Assembly (NCBI GenBank): GCA_038363925.1
Contig: JAQQWL010000006.1
Coordinates: forward strand, 4,754,501 to 4,818,500
DNA from: Apiospora phragmitis
Lineage: Eukaryota; Ascomycota; Sordariomycetes; Amphisphaeriales; Apiosporaceae
Direction of reading: 5' to 3'
DNA: 64,000 nucleotides
Position 1 is the stretch's first letter. Each line of letters begins with the position of its first letter. The translations under genes and the position numbers were made by a program. Below, one piece after another: positions 45,423-58,345 of the stretch. The notes beneath the pieces were generated by a model. That model did not search any database. It was not told the DNA's origin and saw only the letters and a list, made by a program, of their open reading frames with translations.

Positions 45423-47265
45423 TAACGTACTTTATAAGCGAGCTACGTATATAAGCGAGCTGCGTACTTTTAATTAACTTTTTTATAATTAATTTTATAT
45501 TAACTTTTCTTTTTTAATAAGTATAGAATTAAAAACATAATAAAAAAGGTTTAATTTAACGCTTTCAGCGTTTTTAAAATAATCCGAAATTAAGTGTACG
45601 AAAAGCTGCAGCGATATATCATGTCTTAGAGTCGACGTTACGTAGCTGACGACGCGGAATTCGATTACGATCCGAAATTTTTATAAACTTTTAAAAGCTT
45701 TCTAATTTTAAAGAGGAATTAATTATTCGATATATTATTAATCTAAATACGCGATTGTTTTTTCTTCGGTTAAGTAATATAAAAGATATAGCGAATCGAT
45801 TATTTAGTTTACGCGACGTAAAACGCGTCGGCGTTAATTAAGCCTTTAACTTTATACGATAATAATTAGACCTCCGGACGCGTTTTAACCGAAGAATTAA
45901 TTATTAAAAAGTCTTTTATAAAAATCTTAACGCGTACCGCGCGTAATTTATTTTCGTACGGAATATAATTAATAAATATAACATATGAAAAGAAAATATA
46001 TATAATTTTAATAAAACCGGGTTTTTTATAAATTAAATCTTATTTAAAATAATTGTAACTAGTTTTAATTAACGCGGAAAGCTTAAAATAATATAATAAA
46101 AAAACCGGGAATAAATTATAATTATTTAAAACGTCGAATTAAACGGTTACACCATCCCTTTATATATTATTTTTACCGGGAAAACGCACCTCTCTTCTTA
46201 ATATAAAAACAGCTTATTATTAAAAAACTAAGTGATCGTAATTACTAAAAATAGCTAAACTATAAATAAAAGAGGCGAGGACTAGATTCGATATTTTAAT
46301 TAATATATTAGGTCTTATATAGAAGGTTATTATCGCCTCTTATTCTTAAACGACTACGAAAGCTACTACTCGATAATTTTCGAGCTCTATTACGAAAAAA
46401 ACTCGATTATTATACTTTATATATTTTCTTACTTATTATATAAGTTTTAATTTTCTAATATCGGTTATTTTTATGTATTAAAAAAAGCGTATAAAAAAGA
46501 AATTAAAAGTTTTATACGAGTATATATTACTTATATTTTTAAAGAAAACTTCTTATTAATATTTTTAAATGCGTTCTAAACGATTTTTATTACTTCGAAT
46601 ATATAAAGAGGCTTTTAAAAAATAGGATTCGTTTTATATAATTTGGAATATATTATTTTATAATTAGATACAAAGCTACGTATTTTAATGCTTCCGGGGA
46701 CGTTTTCCGGCCTATTTATCCTTTAAAAATTAAAAACTTTAAATAATTTAATTAAAATTTAATCCTAAACTAAATATGTTCGAAACCGTATCGTATAATA
46801 CTAAAATAACTTTTTAATATTTATTTTAATTAGTTTTAATTAAATCGTAAAAGTTATAACGTAAGTTATATATTAAATTACTCTTTTAAAAAGTAAATAA
46901 AATATTTAACCGGCGCCGCCGTACGAAAACAAAACGGCTATAAAATAAAAGATCACTTCGTATATAAACTAAAAAAGACCTATAGTTTTAAAAAGGCGTT
47001 AATAAATAGTTATAAAACGAATCGCGTTAAAGGAGTAGTTATAAAAGGACGTTTAAGACACGTTTATAGCGATATAAAATTTACGGAAAGCCTGGGCATA
47101 ATATACGTACTTATTAAAATGATATAAAAACCTTTAAAAAATAATAATTATTAAATATTTAATTAATTATAAGCGTTATAATTAAATTAAGTTATAACTT
47201 ATAAAGCTTAATAATAAAAAGTATATAGCTCGTTTATATACGTAGCTCGCTTATAAGGTACGTTA
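45423..47265 (+). mobile_element. Second Fot1/pogo-family element, 1,839 bp, RIP-inactivated
   Basis: The element is 45,425-47,263, flanked by TA (45,423-24 and 47,264-65). Inverted ends of about 47 bp begin ACGTACTTTATAAGCGAGCT on the left and ACGTACCTTATAAGCGAGCT on the right read backwards. The plus strand from about 46,335 still reads as pogo DDE transposase: NDYESYYSIIFELYYEKNSI, KKAYKKEIKSFIRVYITYI and FKENFLLIFLNAF. Many stops are present. Its inverted repeats differ from those of the element at 20-22 kb, so it is a different family. Confidence 0.85.
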
Positions 47266-48120
47266 AATATATTTAGTAAGCTTATTTAAATTATTAAAAC
47301 GTTGTCTTAATTTATTTTAATTTAAAGGTAATTTAATAAAACTAACTTAATAATAAAATTAAATATGATTACTTTTTATACTTTATTTAATAATGAAATT
47401 AATTATAATCTCTTATATAACTAGTATTTAATCACCTTAACTTTATTATAAAGACTATATTTATTAATTACTTTAATTATAATTAATTTAAAGTTTTTAT
47501 ATCCGAACTACTTAATAACTTATTTTTAAGTTTTAAATATACTTTAACATTTATATATAAAATATTCGTAAAATTCTTTAATAAATTTTATTATAATAAT
47601 AAACGAGGCAGCTTTTTATATATAAACGGTCTCGTATTTAATTAATAAAATTAAGGCCGTTTTTTTTTAACCTTTTAAATCTATTTTTTATAAAATTATA
47701 TTTAATACCTTATTTAAATATACCGCGATAATTTTAATTTTTTATTTTAGTTTTTTATTAATCAAATCTTAGTTTTAAGTAAGACTTTTTTATATAATCG
47801 AGTCGTTGGTTTAATACGTCGACGCGACGGTTTTTATTACTCTTTAAATAAATAATAATAAGCTTTAATTTCAAAAAGAATTTAAACTATTATATTTATT
47901 TAACTTTTTAATAGTAATAAATATTATAAAGTGTTTATAATCGATATAAACTTTTATTAATTTATTATTTCGTTAAAATAGTATCTTTACTTTTTATAAG
48001 TTTTAATAATAGTTATTAAATTTTTATTATAAATTTAATAATTAAACTTATATTCATTTAGTTCTTTTCAAAAAAAAGTACGATCGAGTGAGACCTCTCG
48101 TCATTATTTCATTAATTTAA

Positions 48121-48460
48121 CTACCTTTTAATTATATTACTTAACGCGTTAGTTTCGATTTTAAATAGTTCTATAAGGTTTATTACGCGAAGTATTAATT
48201 CTTTAAAACTTCGCTCTTTTATATTATAGAAAGCTTTTACTATTTTTTATTTATTAAAAAAGTCGTCCTTTTTCGTTATGTTTATTAAAAGTGGCCCTAT
48301 TTTATTAAATTCGGGCATAAAATTCCGGTAATAATTAATTAGTTTTAAAAGAAATTTAACTTTTATAGTGCTTATAAGCGTGGGTCACTCTTTAATTAAT
48401 AAAACTTTTAAAGGTTTTATTCGAATTTCTACCTGAGATATTATACATTTTACGAATAGA
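48121..48460 (-). pseudogene. Ty3/gypsy retrotransposon reverse-transcriptase relic
   Basis: On the minus strand the frame reads LINYYRNFMPEFNKIGPLL, then ITKKDDFFNK, KAFYNIKERSF, LILRVINLIELFKIETNA. This follows the conserved post-RT/RNase H segment of Ty3/gypsy polyproteins (FLGxxNYYRxFI..F..IA.PL..LTKK...AF..LK......PVL). Stops and AT-biased replacements interrupt it. No LTRs could be paired with confidence, although similar AT-rich stretches at about 42,945-43,075 and 51,885-52,000 are candidates. Confidence 0.7.
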
Positions 48461-51400
48461 ATAAGTCGTTAATAAAACTCACTTTGCTTTAAATAAAATA
48501 ATAAATTAACGCTTAATAGCTTTTAAAGTATTAAGTTACGTTGTTTTATATTAATTTTTTATTTTTAGAATAAATTAAAATATTATAAAGGTATATTGTA
48601 ATAGACTTATTAAATTATTTATATAACGTAAAATAAAATTTTTATAATTTAAAAGTTAATTAATATAGCTTAATACTTAAAATATTTATATTTAATATAA
48701 AATACGATTTTTTATTTATTTTATAGGTTTTCGTAATATACTCTTTTAAAGATTATTTACATTCTTAATTAAATTTATTAATTAATATAAAAGAGAGCCT
48801 TTTTTAAAAAAGTATTTCGTAATTTTATTATATATAAAGCGGTAAGCTTATTTTTAATGTCTTATTAAAAACAGCTTTAAATTATTATAACATTTAGCTT
48901 AAGCTTTTTAATAATAATAAATACTTTAACTATTTAAGTTTATTAAAAGGCTTTTTTAAACCGTTTTTATTAATTAAACCTTTTTAATATATTTTATTAC
49001 AGTTAATTTATTTTCTAATCAAGTTTAAAATTATTAATTTATAATTAAAATATTTTTAAAACCATATTATATTTTATAACGTTTATAACATTTTTCGATA
49101 TTTATTAAAAAGTTCACGACTTTTTTTATACTTTTTTATTTTTATAAGTTATAAGTTTTTTATTAACGGTTTTAAGTTAATATAAAGCGTTTTTTCTCAT
49201 TTTTATTCTAGTTTATAAAAGTTAATAATTTATAATAAAATATAGTTTTTTACGTTTTATTATTAAATAACACTTTAATATTAACTCTTTTTATATTTAT
49301 TATTAATATAATATACTCGTAAATATTTTAATTACTCGTTATTTATTATAAAAACATTTATAACTTCGTTTAATATTATTCTTATATATTCGACGGCGTT
49401 TATTTCTTTATTAATACTCCTTTAAATAAGTAATATACTTTTATAATCGAACGTCGTGTCGTTATTTGTTTTTTAATAAAGTGCTTTTTAATATATTAAC
49501 GAAATTGTTTTATACCTTTTTTATATAACGTATTAAGTTTAATATTTAAAATTTTAATTCGTTAAATAACTTAAAGGTTTATTAAGTTTATTAAAACTTA
49601 TAAACGTTTTATAAGTTTTTAATAATAATAAAAAGGCTTTTTTATTAAATATAGACTTATATATTATAAAAGTATTAAACACTTTTTTATAACGTTTATA
49701 AGCTTACGATATTTTTTATGTAATTTTATTATAATTATTATGAATTATTTTATATTAATAAATATTTAAACTTTTTAACTACGTAATTAAAGTATAAGTA
49801 TAAAATAAAACGTTTATTAATTTATTAAAAAAATATTTAGTTTTAAATTCTTTTATAAAGTATATAATATAAAAGTTATATATATAATATCTATAAGATA
49901 ATTGTTTTTAACCTTTTAATTAAACTTTATAGTAGTAAATATTTAACGTAAGTGTTTTAAATCCCGGTAAGTGTTACGGCCTAGCTTAATTATATAGCTA
50001 AGACTTACTCTCGAAACGATATTAAAATAATAATTAATAACTAATATAGCCACCTCGGCTTATTACTTAAAAGATGTGGTAAATTAAATAAAATAATTAA
50101 ATTAACTAAGTATTATAAAACTAAAAAAAGAATTACGTACAAATAAAATAACTAGTATTTAAAGATTTAAGATAAATTTAATAAATTTAAAAACGATGTC
50201 TAAAGATGTAAATAGATCTAATATATTTAGAAAATATTAATAAAAACGAAATTAACTATATAACAATAAACGTTTTTTAAACATTATATATAAATAATTT
50301 CTATATGAATAATTAATTTAAATATTAAATAAATTTATTAATAAAATAAATAACCTTAATAGTTTTATTATATAAACACTTTTACTTCACTACTTTTATT
50401 TTTACTTATTATATTAATAAATTATTTCTTATATAATGAATATACTTAAGTATATTTTATTAAATTTATTTTAAAACTTAAATAATGTTTATTATAATAA
50501 AAATTACTAGAGATAATTAATTATTCGTTAATTTTTCAGTTTTAAAACTTAACGATTTCGTTTTATAAAATCGTTTATTAATATATTTATTATATATTAT
50601 TATAATGTTTTAATTATAGCTTTTTAGATTTAAAGTCTTTAAAAATCTATCCGGTTTATTTTTTATTTATTAAATACGTAATATACTTATTATTATAATC
50701 GATTATAACGCTACTTTTTCATAATTATTATAAGGGCATCCTCGCTTTAAGTAATATTAATATATTATTTTTTAAAGATTTATATTTTTAAGCGTAGTAC
50801 TCTTATTTTTAATAACTATAATAAATATAATAAAAATTATTATATTTAATAATATAAAAAGTTATAAGCTCGTTATAATAATTATATATAATAATATTTT
50901 TTTATAATATATTAATATATTAACTTAAGCGTTTTATATTAATTTAAAATTAATTATTTTATTATTATTATTCGCTTTACTTTCTATAATAACGTTTATA
51001 TAAATATGTATCGATCTTTATAACACGTTTTATATATATAAAAAGAAATTAAAGGTATTAAGCGGGCTAAGTTTATTTTTAATCTTTTTCTTTAACCTTT
51101 AATTATATATTATAATTTATTTAACTTTTATTTAATTTAATCGCGTTAGAATACGTCGAAATTTAACGGTATAAAAATCGGTTCATCTCTTTTACTTAAA
51201 AATTTCGAGCTCTCTCTCTCTTTATCGCTTTTTATTAAGGTTTTAAAAAAATAATTTAAAAGTATCCTCGGAATTATCGTAGCTTTTAAAAATTCGTTAA
51301 AGTTTTATTTAATATAATCCGATTTATTAATTGTTTTTTATAAACTCGTTTAAATAAAGTTTTCATTAAGCGAATACTTTTTTTTAAATAAAGCGGCGTA

Positions 51401-52609
51401 AATAACTCGTTAAGTAACGTTTTAAAATATCTTATTATAAAATCGTTAATAAGTTTTAACTTATATAAAGAATTTATAAATGTTCTCGCTTATTTTATTA
51501 AAGAATATTAATATATTAATATTTATACTTTATTTAAATACGATAAGGGTTTAAATAATATTAATAATAATATAAAAAAGACGTATATTTCGCGTAACTT
51601 CTTAAAATTATAAAGTATTTATTTTAAAGGGTTTTTAATTAAAAGCTTATTACGTTTTTTTAAACTTAATATAATAATAACATTATTTTATTCGAAATCT
51701 ATACTTTATTTAACTAGCGTTTATTAAATAAAGCCACCATTATTATTATTATTAACCTTTATAATAAAGTTTAATTAAAAGTTATTTAAAGGTTTAAATA
51801 ATACCTAGTTAAGATAAAAATAATTAAAATAAAGTAAACAACTATAAACGAATAAAATATTAATTCATAATATAATAATAAAGTTATTAAGGTTATTTAT
51901 TTTATAATTAAATTAAGTTTAAAATAAATAATATATATAAAATATATAAAAAACGTTTGTTATTATATATTTAATCTTTTATTTATTAAGTTAAAGATAT
52001 CGTGGATTCTTTAAAATCTCGACGGGTTGTATTCTTAAATCTCGTCGAGATCTAGATATTTATTACGTAATTTCCTTTTTTAATTTAATTTATTATTTAA
52101 GTATTATTTTAAAATATTTATATTAAATATTATTATAATATTAGTTTTAGTAATTAAATAATAATATAATGAGTTTTATTACTATAAATTAAGTTATATA
52201 TATAAGCCGGCTAAGTTAAATTACGTTTAATACTTTATAAGCGCTTTTAATTATTATAATCTCGCTTTAAAAGTAAATATTAACCTTATCGTCGAGTTAA
52301 GTCGTAATATCTTTAAAGACTCCTCGTTTAAATTAAAACTTATTAATAATTTTATAAAAAAATTTCGTTTAACTTAAACTTTATTTAAATAGACTTATAA
52401 AAACCGATTAATAAGTCGAGTTATATCGTATAAAAACATAACGGATTTTCGAAATTACGATAATTTTTATAACGCTTTTAAGTTATTTTTTTAAAACCTC
52501 GATAATAAGAGATAAGTTAAAAAAAAACTTAAGAATTTTAAAACCGGTTAGCCGCTTTTTATATCGTATAATTTAAATATATTATAATTTAATTAAATTA
52601 TATTAAAGT

Positions 52610-53440
52610 TATAAAACTTATAACGTAGTTTATTATTAAATCGAGTAAATCATTACATCGGCTATTTCTTTTATATTTTATTACGTTTATATAACTTAAT
52701 TTAACCCTAACGCTTTAAATTAATTAAAATCACTCTTTATTTAATTCGGTACTTAAATTTATAGCTTTTTTATATGTTCGCGGATTATAACCTGTCTCGC
52801 CGTAAATATTATAACGCCTTTTACCGGTCGCCCTCCGTTTTAACGGACCCCTCGTTCCGTATTTATCAGTCGCTAAATGCTTCCTTTTTACCTTCTCGTT
52901 TTATAGCTCTTAAGATTCCTATGTAATAAGGGCTCTTTTAAGTTAAATACGTAATTTTTTAATTCTCCGGCCTTTAAAAAGTATTAAATTAACCTTTTAT
53001 AAGGTACGTATTAAATTCTTTATTAAGGTTATTTTATATATTATTATATATATATTTTTAATAATTTAATTTATAATATTTAAAATTAATATCGGAAAGC
53101 TTTTTTAATAAAAATAAAGTATTTAGTTATTTATTAAAAGTTAAATAAGATTTAAAAGTTATAAATACTAGCTATCCTTAGACGCGCCGGGCTAGGTATA
53201 TGCGTTCGAAAACGTATATATAGTTTATTAATTATTTTATTCGAGTAATAAAGTATAAAACTAAATACGTTAAATTTAAATTTAATATTACATTTTATAT
53301 AAATAATGAAAAACTCTAGCTTTATAATATAATTTATTAACGTGTTAATAAATAGTTTAATTTCTTTCGAATAAATACTATTTAACAGCGAATAAAATAT
53401 TATATTTAAAGGCTAAAATAAATAATAAAAATAAAGGTAA
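52610..53440 (-). repeat. Left arm of a large inverted repeat (pogo-family copy)
   Basis: This arm pairs in reverse orientation with about 56,085-56,940. Shared landmarks include CTCGCCGTA, ACCGGTCGCCCTCCG and AACTAAATACGTTAAATTTAA. Differences are mostly transitions. The right arm is continuous with a pogo DDE relic, so the left arm is probably the 3' half of a second copy in the opposite direction. Part of the same unit recurs in direct orientation at about 53,500-53,690. Confidence 0.7.
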
Positions 53441-53699
53441 CGTGGTTTAATATATACCGGAACGTTTTATACACCGGAACACCTTTTTAACTCTTTACTA
53501 CTTTTATATAAATTAATTTAAATTATTCGCTATTAAAATCGCTACTTAATTCTACCTCTTTTTTATATATTCGTGTATTATGGCTTATCTCGCCGTAAAT
53601 ACCATAGCGCCTTCTACCGGTTACCCTCCGCTTCGACGGACCCCCTTGTTTCGCCTTTATTAGTCGCTGGACGCTTCCCTTTTACTTTTTCGTTATTTA

Positions 53700-54715
53700 A
53701 GGCGTTAGATTATACGGTTACGCCATCCCTCCGTATATTATCTTTACTAGAAAAACGCAATTCTTTTTTTAATACGAAAATAGTTTATTACCGAAGGATT
53801 AAGTAATCGTAATTATTAAAAATAGCTAAATTATAAATAAAAAAGACGAAGACTAGATTCGATACTTTAATTAATATATTAAGTCTTGTATAAAGGGTTA
53901 TTATCGCTTCTTAGTCTTAAATAATTACGAAAACCACTACTTAATAGTTTTCGAACTCTATTATAAAAAGAACTCGATTATTATACTTTATATATTTATT
54001 TATTTATTAAATAAGTTTTATTTTTTTAATTTCGGCTATTTTTATATATTAAAAAAGTTATGCGAGAAAGAAATCGAAGGTTTTATACGGGCGTACATTA
54101 TTTATATTTTAAAGGAAGACTTTTTACCGGCGTTTTTAAAAACGTTCTAAGCGATTTTAAAAAAGTTTTTAATTAATAAGACTCGTTTTATAAAACCCGG
54201 AATATATTATTTTATAGTTAAATATAAAATTACGTATTTTAATACCTCGGGGACTTCTTTTTACCTATTTATTCTTTAAGAATTAAATACTTTAAACAAC
54301 TCGATTAAGGCTTAATTTTAAACCGAATACGTTCGGAACCGTATCGTACGGTATTAAAATAATTTCTCGACGTTTATTTTAATTAAGTTTAACTAAGTTA
54401 CGAAAGGTATAACGTAAGTTATATACCGGCTCGCTTTTTTAAAAAGTAAGGTAAACGTATTACGAAAAGTAAATAAAATACTTAACCGACGCCGCTGTAC
54501 GAAAAAAAGACGGCTATAAAATAAAGAATTATTTCGTATATAAATTAAGAAACACTTATAGTTTTAAAAGGACGTTAATAAATAGTTATAAAATAAATCG
54601 CGCCGGAGTAGTGGTTATACGAAAAGGCTTAAAACACGCCCGCGACGCTATAGAATTTACGGGTAGCCCGGGCATAATACGCGTACTTATTAAAATAACG
54701 TAAAAGTATTTAATA
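53700..54715 (+). mobile_element. Truncated copy of the 45.4-kb pogo element
   Basis: About 1 kb matches 46,145-47,120 in direct orientation with many C/T and G/A differences. Its plus strand reads NNYENHYLIVFELYYKKNSI, then KKLCEKEIEGFIRAYIIYI and KEDFLPAFLKTF, the same DDE transposase segment in slightly better condition. The terminal inverted repeats of the full element were not found here. Confidence 0.8.
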
Positions 54716-55929
54716 AAAACGATTTTAAATAGTTTTAATTAATTTTAAACGTTATAATAAAAGTAATTATATATTATTATATAACTTTTAAAAAAGCAAG
54801 AAATTAGACCGTATAAGGAATTAAACCGTAGGGTACGTTACCTTAAAATACATTAATTAAAACCGGATTTTCTTTTAAATTTAAAAACATAGTAATATTT
54901 CTAATAAATTAAGTAAAGAAATTATTATAATATTATATAATAATATAATAAGTGAAAATAATAATAAGAATATAAAATAAGTTTTAAAGCTTTTATTTTA
55001 ATTAAAATATAAGAAAAATAAAAGTTTTATTATAAATAGTTTATTTAATTAAATATATATTTTAAAAACTATTAAATTATAAAAGCTATAACGTGGTTTT
55101 TATCAAGTCGATTATATTACTTAGTAGGCCACTCTTTTTTCGATTTACGCAATTAAACTTTAATACGTAATATCTTTATAACTATAATGTCGATTTAATT
55201 AAAAAAAGATCGTATCGTTTTAATAATTTAAGCGACGCGAGAATGTTTAAATCGAGTTATTTAAAAAGCTGTTACAAAAGTGTAAAACATTTACTGAGCT
55301 ACTTTAAGCAACCGACTCCGCGGTATTAAACCTCGACGCGAAATCCGATATTTATAATATAAATTAAATCTAATTAAAAAAAAATGTTTCGTGATTATAT
55401 AATTAATTTAAATATTTAAGAAATATTTCTTAATATTAATATTATAAAAAATATAGTTAATCTTTTTTTAAAGTCGCGCGGCGGCGACCGCGTCGATAAG
55501 TACTAAGCTAAACGCTTTATTAATCGTAACCCGGACTTTAAAACTTAAATTAACCGTCGATATAATTATTAAAATCTTTTTATAAAGATAGAAGTGTTAT
55601 TCCCGGCTAGTTCGCGCTAATTATATATATTAAAACTAAATACGATATTTTAAACGAAGATATATAGAATTTTTCATAAAACTAGCTTTATAATAAATAT
55701 AATTAAGTTAATATTTACTATAATATGCGCCGATCGTTATAAAAAAGCGAAATTAGTTTAATTTAATAATTAAGAATAATTAACGGCTATTAATTATATT
55801 AATTCGTAAAGTTAATATATTCCGCCGTTTTTAATCGTTTAAAATTAATATTATTTCGAAAACTAATTTCGAAAATCCGATTTATTAAATAATTAACTAA
55901 TTAAACTAATAGCGAAACGAGCTTAAACT

Positions 55930-56110
55930 AAATTTAATATTTCGATAAATATATTAAAACGCGGACGAAAAGCTTTTATCGCCTCTTAATTTTAAACGGT
56001 TACGAAAACTATATTTCGGCCGAATTCGAAGAATATCATAAAAATAACAGCATTATTACGCTTAATATACGTCTTTACTCCTTTTACCTATTTTAACCTT
56101 TAACTATAAT
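55930..56110 (+). pseudogene. Relic of a third pogo-type transposase
   Basis: The plus strand reads LLILNGYENYISAEFEEYHK and NNSIITLNIRLYSFYLF before a stop, matching the DDE-domain signature of fungal pogo elements (LLxLDGYESHxSxEFExYCKENNIITL). It differs from the two copies at 46 and 54 kb and is part of the family that forms the 52.6/56.9-kb inverted repeat. Confidence 0.65.
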
Positions 56111-56940
56111 ACTTTATTCGTGGTTAAAGTGTACTTATTTAAATAAAACCGAGCTATTTATTAAAACGTCGATAAATTATATTATAAAAGTAAATCTTTT
56201 TTATCGCTTTTAAAGCCGCGTATTTTATTATTTTTATGAAAAATAATATTAATTTTAAATTTAACGTATTTAGTTTAATACTTTACTATTTAAATAAGAT
56301 AATTAATAAATTAAATATACGTTTTTAAACGCTTATATTTAGCTTGTCGCGTTTAAGAACGGTTAACACTTATAACCTTTAAATGCCGTTTAATTTTTAA
56401 TAAATAATTAAATACTTTATTTTTATTAGAAATAAAATCTTTACTTATTAAAAAGCTTTATAATACTATAAATTAGATAATAAAAAGTATATATATAATA
56501 ATATATAAAATAACCTTTATAAAAAATTTAATACGTATTTTATAAAAGGTTAATTTAGTATTTTTTAAACGTTAAAAATTAAAAAATCGCGCGTTTAATT
56601 TAAAAAAGCTTTTATTATATAAGAGTCTTAAAAGCTATAAAACGAGAAGGTAAAAAAAAGCGTCTAGTAATTAATGAATATAGAACAGGGGGTTCGTCGA
56701 AGCGGAGGGCGACCGGTAAAAGACGCTATAATATCTACGGCGAGATAAGTTATAATACGCGAATATATAAAAAGAATATAAAATTAAGTAGCGAATTAAA
56801 TAGAGAGTAATTTTAATTAATTTAAAGCGTTAAGATTAAATTAATTTATATAAAAGTAGTAAAATATAAAAAAAATAGCTGACTTAATAATATAGTTAAC
56901 TTAGTAGTAAACCACATTATAATATTAACTTTTTTAAAAA
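56085..56940 (+). repeat. Right arm of the large inverted repeat
   Basis: Reverse partner of about 52,610-53,440 (see that entry). The arms are roughly 830-850 bp and enclose about 2.6 kb that contains two pogo relics. Confidence 0.7.
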
Positions 56941-57064
56941 CTATCTTTAAAAAAAATTATAAGCTAAACCTTTATAATTAAGCTACTTTATTACTATAGC
57001 TTATAATAAGGCGAACGTTAGCTACTAACGCTAACACGGGGAAATTTCATATTAACCTTATATA

Positions 57065-57112
57065 TAACATCACTTACTTACGGTTTCTTGGTCGATTTGG
57101 TTAGCGTCTCTA
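57065..57112 (+). repeat. Right border direct repeat of the AT-rich island
   Basis: Partner of 41,446-41,493; it starts TAACATCACTTACTTACGG. It is the less mutated copy (more C and G). Composition returns to GC-rich directly after it. Confidence 0.75.
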
Positions 57113-58345
57113 CAGCATTAGTACAGATCGCAGAAGGTCCCAGGCCTTCCGCAGGCCTTCCCCAGGCCTTCCCCAGGTCTCCCCCCAGGTTCGGGTAGTC
57201 CCGGTGGCTGTCGGGGCCATGCGCACCATTTCACCAGATACAACCAGCTCAACTGAAACGCGCCCTCTCTCAGGCTCCCCCGTCGCCGCCGCCGTTCTCG
57301 ATCGCTCTGGATCCCGATATATACCCCTACCCCAACCAGGACCGGTCCGGTAAAATAGATATGAGCAAGTTGCCAGAATGATGCGACGTTGGCCGTCGGA
57401 CAATAAGAATAAACTTTTCGTTTCGTACATGACCCCGACCTCTGCCGGACCCTCTTCCTCCCCCACCTACTCACTTACTTACCGACTCCGCTCCCACAAC
57501 TACCGAGACGGCAGCGATTGATTGATAACCCGGAGAACCAAATCAATAATAAAGCACTGGATATAGCCAACCCCCTGCCTCGTCTGCGAGCCTCCACTAT
57601 GGATCTCTCCAATGTCGGAGGTCTAGACCACGGCACATTGGGGGCCTCGGCAGTTGAGGATTTCCGCCAAGGATGCCCTGGAGAAAAGGCGCGGCATAGA
57701 ATGATAAGAAGAAGAAAAGAAGAAGAGGGACGTGGCAAACTCTAAAACTTAACGAAGACCAGGGTCAAAGGGGATGGACAGCATCGTACCCCTCCCTATC
57801 TTCCCTTCCCAGATCCTGCAGCCCATCGCATCACAGGCATATCTCAAACATGCTCGATCAAGACACAGATTAGAATACCACCCACCCAATCATCCAGGCA
57901 GCCTAGACAGTCGCATTATCATCCCTTGAATGTTCGGTCTCTGGATGTTCGGTCGTCATTCTACGTCTTCATACCACAAAGTGGTCAAATTCGCTTGTGC
58001 AGAGAATGCCATCGCCGGGCATACCCTATTGACCTTCGCTACACACGAATGTATGTACAAAACCCGATAACCGCCGCTGTCACCGTCGAGATTAAGCCTA
58101 TAGGAGGGAGGAAGCAAGGAGTGGGAGTGCCAGCTCTTTCTCTCACTCTCGCTGCAGCCCTTTTCAAGGCCATAAGACTCAAAGGTGATCGAAATCGTAA
58201 AGTTCTGGTTATTATTGGTTTGCTGACGCTGATCTGGATTCGTACAATAATCTGTTCCCGTCCCCCCTCCCAAGGAGAGCCCGCAAGCTTATCTTCTTCT
58301 TTCTTCTCTCTCGTCTCCCCTTCCGCTTTGCTTAAAAAACTGAAC
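57113..58345. other. Intergenic between island and VPS35, with a short tandem repeat
   Basis: Near 57,140-57,186 an approximately 10-bp unit, CAGGCCTTCC, is repeated three to four times. The rest carries several ORFs on both strands without domain signals and the VPS35 3' flank. No gene is supported. Confidence 0.5.

Larger units (their letters stand above)
41446..57112. repeat. 15.7-kb AT-rich, RIP-like transposon graveyard
   Basis: The sequence is strongly AT-rich and TpA-rich, with almost no open reading frame over 60 codons in any frame. Copies of the same repeat inside it differ mainly by transitions (C/T, G/A), and stops fall at former Gln codons. This is the signature of RIP. Identified components are annotated separately. 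Large parts (about 41.5-43.6, 44.1-45.4 and 49-52.6 kb) are too degraded to name. Confidence 0.9.

Noticed and set aside
42945..52000. Possible 9-kb LTR retrotransposon bounded by similar AT-rich stretches at about 43.0 and 51.9 kb
   Set aside because: The similarity is in near-pure AT sequence and I could not define ends or a target duplication; kept only as a note in the gypsy entry.
53573..53806. 77-codon plus-strand frame inside the AT-rich island
   Set aside because: It falls in a repeat copy shared with 52.8 kb and 56.7 kb; it is open only because RIP was lighter there.
57110..57738. Several minus-strand frames of about 90-118 codons
   Set aside because: Mutually overlapping frames with low-complexity GC-rich repeats and no domain signal.
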